Below are positions 41,285 to 48,699 of a stretch of DNA of 64,000 nucleotides, piece after piece. Both the position numbers and the translations under genes were made by a program. Under the pieces are notes generated by a model, which saw only the letters and a list, made by a program, of their open reading frames with translations, searched no databases and was not told the DNA's origin. Each line of letters opens with the position of its first letter. The first letter of the stretch is position 1. Origin of the DNA: Brevundimonas sp. (GTDB taxonomy: Bacteria > Pseudomonadota > Alphaproteobacteria > Caulobacterales > Caulobacteraceae); the NCBI GenBank assembly GCA_003248965.1, contig QFQU01000003.1, positions 95,614 through 159,613 on the forward strand. Direction: 5' to 3'.

Positions 41285-42142
41285 TCAGCGCAGCTGGCAG
41301 ATGTCGAGCTTGCACATGTCGGTATAGTCCAGGTTCTCGCCGCCCATGCCCCAGATGAAGGTGTAGTTGGAGGTGCCCGAACCCATGTGGATCGACCAGG
41401 GCGGGCTGATCACCGCCTCGCCGTCGGCCATGACGATGTGGCGCGCGTTGTCCGGCTCGCCCATGAAGTGGAAGACGCGGTCGTTCTCGCCCAGGCCGAA
41501 GTAGAGATAGGCTTCCGAGCGGCGGTCGTGCAGGTGCGGCGGCATGGTGTTCCACACCGAACCGGGCTTCAGCACCGTCACGCCCAGCAGCAGCTGGCAG
41601 GACTTCACCTTGGCCGGGACGATGTACTGATAGATGGTGCGCTCGTTCGATGTCACCAGCGACCCCATCTCCAGCGGCACGGCCTCTTCGATCGAAATCT
41701 TGGTCAGGTCGTAGCGGGCGTGGGCCGGCATGGCGATCAGATAGAAGCGGGCCGGTTCGGCCGCGTCCTTCGAGGCGAAGGTGACGTCGCTCGACCCCAT
41801 AGGCACATACAGGCCGTCACGGAAGGCCAGTTCGACCGTTTCGCCGTCGACCGTCACCGAACCCGCGCCGCCGATATTGACCACGCCCAGTTCGCGCGCG
41901 TGCAGGAAGGGTTTGCCCGCCAGGGACGGCGGCTCGGAATGGGTGGGCAGGCTCAGGGCGCCGGCGACCGGCATGGCCCCGCCCAGCACCATCCGCTCAT
42001 TGTGCGAATAGTTCAGGCTGACCTTGTCCGGCGTGAACAGGCCGCCGACCAGATAGCGGTCGCGCAGCTGCTGGTTCGTCGCGCCGTCCATCATGTCCGG
42101 GTGGGTCGCCTGATAAATCTTGTCGTACATGGGGTCGGACAT
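41285..42142 (-). CDS. kduI: 5-dehydro-4-deoxy-D-glucuronate isomerase
   Basis: This 285-residue cupin enzyme converts the open form of unsaturated galacturonate to the KduD substrate. The start at MSDPMYDKIYQATHPDMM (42142) matches the family. Zinc ligands are in NTMPPHLHDRRSEAYLYF, and IVMADGEAVISPPWSIHMGSGTSNYTFIWGMGGENLDY is the family C-terminus. It is first in the operon kduI, kduD, kdgK, acetylesterase and divergent from the GH105 gene. Confidence 0.96.
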   Translation of the reverse strand: MSDPMYDKIYQATHPDMMDGATNQQLRDRYLVGGLFTPDKVSLNYSHNERMVLGGAMPVAGALSLPTHSEPPSLAGKPFLHARELGVVNIGGAGSVTVDGETVELAFRDGLYVPMGSSDVTFASKDAAEPARFYLIAMPAHARYDLTKISIEEAVPLEMGSLVTSNERTIYQYIVPAKVKSCQLLLGVTVLKPGSVWNTMPPHLHDRRSEAYLYFGLGENDRVFHFMGEPDNARHIVMADGEAVISPPWSIHMGSGTSNYTFIWGMGGENLDYTDMCKLDICQLR

Positions 42143-42219
42143 GGTCTTTGGCCTCGAACAGGTTGGTCGCGACGCCCGTCCTCTCCGAACGGCCGCCCCG
42201 AAGGCTTTACAGAGTCTCG

Positions 42220-42254
42220 GCCCCGTTCTTGACGGGGCATTTATGCTCACATAA
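42220..42254. promoter_or_regulatory. Hairpin and palindrome in the kduI/GH105 divergent promoter
   Basis: GCCCCGT-TCTTG-ACGGGGC (42220-42238) is a seven-base stem, followed at once by TTATG-CTCA-CATAA (42241-42254), a perfect five-base inverted repeat. The 295-base gap between the two start codons otherwise shows no gene. The palindrome is a good operator candidate; the hairpin would fall in the kduI leader. Confidence 0.5.
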
Positions 42255-42437
42255 TGAGAGTGGCATATAAGAAATGGGACGGCGTTGCTAGGCGTCGTTT
42301 TCGAGAATAGGGTGGAAACTGTCGGGAAGGCCAAGGGCGCGCGTGACGGCTTGTCGCCGTCGCGCCCGTGGAAATCCCTGCCCGATCATCTCCGCCCTGA
42401 TGTGAATGACGGCGCCCCGGCGCCTTGGGAATCCGCG

Positions 42438-43544
42438 ATGCCGAACCTGATCCACGACCTGCCCCACGCCGACGTCCGCGACGCCATCGCGCGCCTGATG
42501 GACAATCTGGTGAACATCAAGGACGACACCGGCGAGTTCCTGCTGCGCCTGGAAGACGGCCGGGTGATCGACACCAAGGGCTGGAACGACTGGGAATGGA
42601 CCCACGGCATCGGCCTCTATGGCATCTACAAACTGTATGAGCAGACCAACGATCCGGCCGCGCTGGACATCATGCTCAACTGGTTCCGCGACCGTTTCGC
42701 CGCCGGGACGCCGACCAAGAACATCAACACCGTCTCGCCCTTCCTGACCCTGGCCTATCTGTACGAGCAGACGGGCGACCAGACCTTCATTCCCTACCTC
42801 GACACTTGGGCGGAATGGCTGATGGACGGCCTGCCCCGCACCGAGGAGGACGGCTTTCAGCACATCGTCTTCAACGACGAGAACCCGCAGGAGCTTTGGG
42901 ACGACACCTTGATGATGAGCGTCCTGCCGCTGGCCAAGATCGGCCTGGTGCTGGACCGCCCGCACTATGTCGAGGAGGCCAAGAAGCAGTTCCTCATCCA
43001 CATCAAATATCTGTTCGACCGCAAGACTGGCCTGTGGTTCCACGGCTGGACCTTCCTGGGACGGCACAACTTCGCCGACGCCCTGTGGGCGCGCGGCAAC
43101 TGCTGGGTCACGATCGCCATCCCGGAGTTCATCGAACTGCTGGACCTGCCGCCCGAGGACAGCCTGCGTCGCTTCCTGATCGAGACGCTGGAGGCCCAGG
43201 TGAAGGCCCTGGCCCAGCATCAGGACGAGAGCGGCCTGTGGCGCACCCTTATCCCGGACCACGACAGCTATCTGGAGGCGTCGGCCACCGCCGGCTTCGC
43301 CTACGGAATCCTGAAGGCGGTCCGTAAACGCTACATCAGCGCCGAATACGCCCCGATGGCGCTGAAGGCGGTCAAGGGCGTCCTCGCAAACATCTCCGAC
43401 GACGGCGAGCTGCAGCAGGTATCGTTCGGCACCCCGGTCTTCGACGAACTGCAGGGCTACAAGGACATTCCCCTGACCTCCATGCCCTACGGCCAGTCCC
43501 TGGCGATCCTGTGCCTGGGTGAATTCCTGCGTCAGTACATCTGA
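42438..43544 (+). CDS. Unsaturated rhamnogalacturonyl hydrolase, GH105
   Basis: This 368-residue (alpha/alpha)6 barrel starts at ATG 42438 (MPNLIHDLPHADV). WNDWEWTHGIGLYGIYKLYE, ELWDDTLMMSVLPLAKIG with the catalytic Asp, FHGWTFLGRHNFADALWARGNCWVTIAIPEF and DSYLEASATAGFAYGILKAV are YteR/YesR family signatures. There is no signal peptide, so it acts in the cytoplasm on unsaturated GalA-Rha made by the lyases, giving rhamnose and unsaturated galacturonate for KduI. It is followed after 25 bases by a GPH symporter. Confidence 0.93.
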   Translation: MPNLIHDLPHADVRDAIARLMDNLVNIKDDTGEFLLRLEDGRVIDTKGWNDWEWTHGIGLYGIYKLYEQTNDPAALDIMLNWFRDRFAAGTPTKNINTVSPFLTLAYLYEQTGDQTFIPYLDTWAEWLMDGLPRTEEDGFQHIVFNDENPQELWDDTLMMSVLPLAKIGLVLDRPHYVEEAKKQFLIHIKYLFDRKTGLWFHGWTFLGRHNFADALWARGNCWVTIAIPEFIELLDLPPEDSLRRFLIETLEAQVKALAQHQDESGLWRTLIPDHDSYLEASATAGFAYGILKAVRKRYISAEYAPMALKAVKGVLANISDDGELQQVSFGTPVFDELQGYKDIPLTSMPYGQSLAILCLGEFLRQYI

Positions 43545-43569
43545 CGCGGCGCGGTCTGGAGAAGTCGAG

Positions 43570-45159
43570 ATGACGTCCACGCAATCGTCCCCCCGCACCC
43601 CGCGCTGGTACAACTACTGGGGCTGGGGCTCCGGCGACATGCTGGGGGCGGGGGCGCAGGCCGTCATCACCGGCTGGCTGTTCTACTTCTTCACGACCTT
43701 CTGCGACCTGACGCCGGTTGAGGCGGGCCTGATCCTGGGCCTGCCGCGCCTGCTGGAGGCCATCACCTGTCCGCTGATCGGCTATGTGTCGGACAATCTG
43801 CGACACACCTGGATCGGCAGGACGGTGGGACGGAGGAAGATCTTCCTCCTGATCACCATTCCGCTGCTGCCCAGTTTCGCCCTGATCTTCATCAGCGGCC
43901 AGACCTTCGTCTATTATCTGACGACCTTCATCTTCTTCGAGCTGCTGTACACGATGTTTCTCATTCCGTGGGAGACGCTCGCGGCCGAGATGACCAAGGA
44001 TTACAAGGAGAAGGCCAAGTTCGCCGGGGCGCGGATGCTTGTGGCCCAAAGCTCGGCCATCCTGGCCTCCTATCTGCCGACCCTGATCATCAACAACTTC
44101 GGCGGCAAGGATTCGGCCCAGACCTTCCTGATCATGGCGACCATCTTCGGCCTGCTGTTCAGCGCCGTGGTGATCCTGGTGGTGATCTTCACCTGGGAGC
44201 GGCCGTTCACGGCCGACGAGAAGGCGATGAAGGCCGAGCCGCTGAACCTGCGCCGGGCGGCCCTGATCCCGGTCAACATGTTCCGCGACCTGTTTTCGAC
44301 TCTGCGCATCCGCGCCTTCCGCCAGCATCTGTCGATCTATCTGGGCGGCTATATCTCGCAGGACATCTTCAACACCGCGTTCCCGATCTTCGTGGCCACG
44401 GTGATGCTGGGCGCCACGGTGATGATCTCGCAGATGATGACGGTGATGTATGTCGCCCAGCTGCTCTCGGTCATGGCGGCGATCCACCTGGTCATCCGCA
44501 TCGGTCCGGTGATCGCCTACCGGATCGCGGCAGGCTTCTTCGCCAGCGCCTTGGTTCTGCTGCTGGCCTTCTATTTCGTGCGGCCCAGCATCGGCGGTCA
44601 GGATCTGTTCGCCCTGATCAATCCGGTCTCGGGCGGGTTCAACCTGGGCGCCGCCTTCTGGCTGCTGGGACCGATTGTTCTGGCGGGGCTGGGTCGGGGC
44701 ACGCTGAACTTCGTGCCGTGGTCGGTCTACAACTATCTGCCGGATGTCGATGAAGCGGTCACGGGGCAGCGGCGCGAAGGCATTTTCGCCGGCGTCATGA
44801 CGCTGGTGCGCAAGGTCGCGCAGTCCGGCGCCATCATCCTGACGGGCTGGATCATAGAGGCGGGGGGCTATGTCTCGCCCAAGGCCGGGGCGGCGGGCGT
44901 CGCCGTGGTTCAGACGCCGGGCGCAGTCGCGACGGTGGCTGGGCTGCTGGTCGCAGGGCCGATCCTGGTCATGGGGGCGGGCGCGATCCTGTCCTGGTCT
45001 TTCCGTCTGGATCAACCCAGCCACAAGATTCTGATGAGCGAGATCGACCGCTTGCGCGCGGGAGCGACCGAACCCTCCACGCCTGAAGCCAAATCGGTGG
45101 TCGAGAGCCTGACCGGCTGGCCCTTCGAAAAACTGTGGGGCCGCAACAGGCTGTCCTGA
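43570..45159 (+). CDS. GPH-type (glycoside-pentoside-hexuronide) sugar symporter
   Basis: This 529-residue protein with about twelve helices starts at ATG 43570 (MTSTQSSPRTPRWYNYWGWGSGDM). LEAITCPLIGYVSDNLRHTWIGRTVGRRKIF is the GPH loop after helix 2, and LIPWETLAAEMTKDYKEKAKFAGARM the second. Next to GH105 it most likely carries oligosaccharides with an unsaturated uronic end into the cytoplasm. It is co-transcribed with GH105. Confidence 0.9.
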   Translation: MTSTQSSPRTPRWYNYWGWGSGDMLGAGAQAVITGWLFYFFTTFCDLTPVEAGLILGLPRLLEAITCPLIGYVSDNLRHTWIGRTVGRRKIFLLITIPLLPSFALIFISGQTFVYYLTTFIFFELLYTMFLIPWETLAAEMTKDYKEKAKFAGARMLVAQSSAILASYLPTLIINNFGGKDSAQTFLIMATIFGLLFSAVVILVVIFTWERPFTADEKAMKAEPLNLRRAALIPVNMFRDLFSTLRIRAFRQHLSIYLGGYISQDIFNTAFPIFVATVMLGATVMISQMMTVMYVAQLLSVMAAIHLVIRIGPVIAYRIAAGFFASALVLLLAFYFVRPSIGGQDLFALINPVSGGFNLGAAFWLLGPIVLAGLGRGTLNFVPWSVYNYLPDVDEAVTGQRREGIFAGVMTLVRKVAQSGAIILTGWIIEAGGYVSPKAGAAGVAVVQTPGAVATVAGLLVAGPILVMGAGAILSWSFRLDQPSHKILMSEIDRLRAGATEPSTPEAKSVVESLTGWPFEKLWGRNRLS

Positions 45160-45171
45160 CGGCGTTTTTTT
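45140..45171 (+). terminator. Rho-independent terminator at the end of the GPH gene
   Basis: A stem of GCCG and CAGG pairing with CCTG and CGGC, with a small bulge, overlaps the stop codon and is followed by seven T. It would separate the GH105-GPH message from the TonB receptor gene. Confidence 0.55.
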
Positions 45172-45190
45172 ACGCTCCAGGCCTAATTTC

Positions 45191-45221
45191 CCAAAATATG
45201 AGACGACAAATTCATATTTGG
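45191..45221. promoter_or_regulatory. Large palindrome upstream of the TonB receptor
   Basis: CCAAAATATGA and TCATATTTGG face each other across ten bases, an almost perfect inverted repeat in an AT-rich pocket 258 bases before the receptor start. This is a typical operator for a LacI, GntR or IclR protein. The rest of the 45172-45478 gap (a long leader with GGAGGAG before the GTG) holds no gene. Confidence 0.6.
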
Positions 45222-45478
45222 CACAAATCGCTGCAGGTGCTATAGCTGTTCTCGCAACAAGAATTCGAGTCCGCAAAAGGACCGCTTGCAGGAGGGAAGC
45301 GCGCAAGGCGCGCCGGGAGGAGCGGGGTCCGCAGGGCCGCCGGTCTGCGGCGACGACCTGAGAGGACACGGCGGGCGATCATGGCCCGCGACACCGCCTT
45401 CAGAGAATGAACCGCCGGGGAGCGGCCGCGAAGGCGTCGATCAAAACAATAAGGCCCCAGGCCGGAGGAGGATTTTCA

Positions 45479-48400
45479 GTGACGACACAATCGAACGGGC
45501 GCTTGGCTCGCCGCTTCATGTACACCGCCGGCGCCGCCGCCTTGATGCTGGGCGCCGCGGGCGCAGCGACCGCGCAGGACACGGCTCAGAGCCAGGCTTC
45601 GACCGCTCCGGTCTCCACCGTCGACGAGGTCGTCGTCGTCGGCACCCGCTCCAGCCTGCAGTCGGCCATGAACCGCAAGCGTTCGGCCAGCACCGTTTCG
45701 GACTCCATCGTCGCCGACGACATCGGCCAGTTTCCCGACAAGAACGTGGGCGAGGCCCTGGGCCGCGTCACCGGGGTTCAGCTGTCGCGTGACTTCGGCG
45801 AAGGCAACGCCGTCTCCATTCGCGGCGTCGAGCCGGACCTGAACCGGGTCGAGATCAACGGCGTCAGCGTCCTGTCCACGGCGGGCAATCTGAACGTCTA
45901 TGGCGGCGGCGGCCGCTCCAACGACTTCCGCGAACTGCCAGCCGAAATCGTCAAATCCATCGACGTGTTCAAGGGCTTCACCGCCGACATGACCGAAGGC
46001 GCGGTGGGCGGCACGGTTTCGGTGCAGACCCGCAAGCCCCTGGATTTCCGTAACCCCACCTTCTCGATGACAGTGTCGGGTCAAAAACTGGACACCTTGC
46101 CGGACTGGAAGCCCCGCGCCAGCTTCTTTGGCGCTACGCAGTTGCTGGACGGTCGCCTGGGCCTGATGGCCAATGTCACCTATGACAGCGTCCTGACACG
46201 CGGCGACTTCTACGACGACCACTCCTGGGCGCGTCTGGCCGATTTCGACAATTCGCCGGAGAAGACGGTCAACTACTATAACCAGTCCTACAGCCGCGCG
46301 GTGAATGACTACATCGCCTCTATCGGCAGCGAGGCGGCCTGCGCCACAATAACCACGCCGGACGCAAACACGCTGACCACGGCTCAGGCGCGCACCGCCT
46401 GTCAAAGCCAATGGTACGACTATAATCCGCGCATCCCCCGCTACCGCGTCTGGACGCGGGAAGATGAGCGCACTTCGGGTGAATTCACGGCGGAGTACAA
46501 GTTCGCCGACAATCTGCGTGGTTTCGTCACCTATCAGACGAACAAGCGGACGCAGCAGCTGAACGACATCAACTATGGCACGGATTTCACCAGCCTTGAT
46601 CGCCTGAACTACGCCGCCGGCTGCCCGCGGGTGACGACGACCACGGCGGAAAGTGTGCCGGGCGTGGTCGTGGATGCGAACCACAACGTCATCCAGTACA
46701 GGGTGGGCAGCTGCCTCGGCACCTCCGGACGAGGCGGCGACACGTCCTTCAGCATCTCGTCGCGTGACTTCCAGTACGAAACCAACTCCGACTACATCAC
46801 CTATGGACTGAAGTGGTATAACGACCGCTTCAAGGTGGATTTCTTGGGCGCCAACGCCAAGAGCGAGACGCTGAGCCAGACGAACAACGTTTCGGTCAGC
46901 TTCAACACGCCGGGTCTGGTCGTCAGCCTGGAGCCGGGCACCTCGGCGCCGATCTTCACCTTCGCTCAGGGCGCTTCGCCCGCCGACGCCGCCGCCGTCA
47001 GCCAGTATCAAATTCAGTACCGGCCCTCGCAGTCGTCGAATAGCGAAGATCAGTACAAGCTGGACGTTGATTTTGATCCACGCACCACCTTCCTGACCAA
47101 CATCAAGTTCGGCGGTCGATATTCCAACGCCGAAACTCAGGGTTACGACTACGGCGGCTTCATCGTCAGCCCTGGAGCCAATCTGGCGTCAGAAATCGAT
47201 AACATCGTCATCTACGCCAATTCGATCAACTCGACGGCGCGGGTGGATAACGCGGCGACGATCGATCAGACCGCGCCGCTGTACGGAAACCCGTATCAGA
47301 CCAGCTATTGGAACACGACCGAGACTTGGTCGCGGGCCTTCTCGAACTCGGTCTTCGCCTCGGCGATGACGCCGCTGCCGTCCGATTTCCATTACGCTGG
47401 CGGTGGTTTGCCTGCGAACTGGCTGTATCCGAACTTTAACGCCATCGCCCAAAACCTGGACACCACCCACTTCAATCTGGACAATTTGTATTCCGGCGTC
47501 GGCAATGACGGAAAAACCTACGACCAAATCCCCTACCGGGTGAAGGAGCAGACGGACGCCCAATATGTCCGCCTGGATTGGGCCCTGCCGATCTTCGGCC
47601 TGGATCTTGTCGGGAATCTAGGACTGCGACGGGTTCACACCCAGACCCAGACGGCCGGGAAATTCACCCGCAGCGAGACGCGCCTGGTCAACGGTGTCGC
47701 GACCACGGCCGTGGTGTCCAACACCCTGGTCGAGCAGACGCGGGACTATACGAAGTGGCTGCCCAGCTTCAACGTCAACGCCTGGTTGATCGACAACAAG
47801 CTGAGCATGCGCGTGGGTTACGCCAAGCTGATGGCGCGGCCGCTGTACAACTATCTGATCCCGAACATGACCTGCACCATCAACTACGCCAACGATGGGA
47901 CGGCGGACGATGGTCCGGACAGCTGCTCGGCGGGCAACCCCGATCTGAAGCCCTATGAGGCGTCGCAGTACGACCTGTCGTTCGAGTTCTATCCGAACCG
48001 CGACACCCAGCTTTCGGCGGGCTTCTTCTACAAGGACATCCAGACCTTCTACCTGCCGTCGCGCACCAGCCTGGGGCAACGGGACGTCTTCGGTGACGGG
48101 GTCCTGTACTACTACAACAGCTTCATCAACGGCGAAGGCGCCAAGATTTCGGGCGTCGAGCTGACGGCCAAGACCGCCTTCACCTTCCTGCCGGGGCTGT
48201 TGTCGGGCTTCGGGGTCGATCTGAACTACACCTATCAGGAAGCGTCGGACGTGGGCGTCTACAGCCAACTGGATGGTTCAGAACTGTCTTACCCCGGCCT
48301 GTCCAGCGACAGCTACAACGCGACCCTGTGGTACGAGCGGGGGCCGATCAACGCGCGTCTGGCCTATAACTACAGGTCTCAGTATCTGGTCACGGCGGCC

Positions 48401-48610
48401 GACCAGTCGGGCAACCCGGTCATCAAGGAACCGACCGGCTATCTGGACGGCAAGATTTCGTGGAAGCCCGGTCTGAAGGGGCTGACGCTCTTTGCGGAAG
48501 GCAAGAACCTGACCGAGGAGGACGAGTCGACCTACGCCGGCGACATCCGTCTGATCAATCGGGGCTATTCGGGCCGTCGCTTCTTCCTGGGCGCGACCTA
48601 CAAATACTGA
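45479..48610 (+). CDS. TonB-dependent receptor, oligosaccharide uptake
   Basis: This 1043-residue protein starts at GTG 45479, placed seven bases after GGAGGAGG; the frame opens at 45407 but that start has no site. The signal peptide MYTAGAAALMLGAAGAATAQ is followed by a TonB-box-like VDEVVVVGTRSSL, the plug domain (DDIGQFPDKNVGEALGRVTGVQLSRDFGEG, SIRGVEPDLNRVEINGV) and a 22-strand barrel ending in GATYKY with the terminal aromatic. The long carbohydrate-type family of Caulobacterales and Xanthomonas fits. It should import RG-I fragments. Confidence 0.94.
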   Translation: MTTQSNGRLARRFMYTAGAAALMLGAAGAATAQDTAQSQASTAPVSTVDEVVVVGTRSSLQSAMNRKRSASTVSDSIVADDIGQFPDKNVGEALGRVTGVQLSRDFGEGNAVSIRGVEPDLNRVEINGVSVLSTAGNLNVYGGGGRSNDFRELPAEIVKSIDVFKGFTADMTEGAVGGTVSVQTRKPLDFRNPTFSMTVSGQKLDTLPDWKPRASFFGATQLLDGRLGLMANVTYDSVLTRGDFYDDHSWARLADFDNSPEKTVNYYNQSYSRAVNDYIASIGSEAACATITTPDANTLTTAQARTACQSQWYDYNPRIPRYRVWTREDERTSGEFTAEYKFADNLRGFVTYQTNKRTQQLNDINYGTDFTSLDRLNYAAGCPRVTTTTAESVPGVVVDANHNVIQYRVGSCLGTSGRGGDTSFSISSRDFQYETNSDYITYGLKWYNDRFKVDFLGANAKSETLSQTNNVSVSFNTPGLVVSLEPGTSAPIFTFAQGASPADAAAVSQYQIQYRPSQSSNSEDQYKLDVDFDPRTTFLTNIKFGGRYSNAETQGYDYGGFIVSPGANLASEIDNIVIYANSINSTARVDNAATIDQTAPLYGNPYQTSYWNTTETWSRAFSNSVFASAMTPLPSDFHYAGGGLPANWLYPNFNAIAQNLDTTHFNLDNLYSGVGNDGKTYDQIPYRVKEQTDAQYVRLDWALPIFGLDLVGNLGLRRVHTQTQTAGKFTRSETRLVNGVATTAVVSNTLVEQTRDYTKWLPSFNVNAWLIDNKLSMRVGYAKLMARPLYNYLIPNMTCTINYANDGTADDGPDSCSAGNPDLKPYEASQYDLSFEFYPNRDTQLSAGFFYKDIQTFYLPSRTSLGQRDVFGDGVLYYYNSFINGEGAKISGVELTAKTAFTFLPGLLSGFGVDLNYTYQEASDVGVYSQLDGSELSYPGLSSDSYNATLWYERGPINARLAYNYRSQYLVTAADQSGNPVIKEPTGYLDGKISWKPGLKGLTLFAEGKNLTEEDESTYAGDIRLINRGYSGRRFFLGATYKY

Positions 48611-48624
48611 TCGTGACGACGATC

Positions 48625-48662
48625 ACGGCCGTCGCCCCAGCGGGCGGCGGCCGTTTGTCTTT
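48625..48662 (+). terminator. Terminator after the TonB receptor
   Basis: A 13-base stem with one G-U pair (ACGGCCGTCGCCC and GGGCGGCGGCCGT), a four-base loop and a T-rich tail lies 15 bases after the stop. Partial readthrough to the lyase gene is likely, since no other promoter is evident in the 37-base remainder. Confidence 0.75.
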
Positions 48663-48699
48663 CAGAGCCTAATCGCCGCTGGGGCGGCGGGAGTTGACC

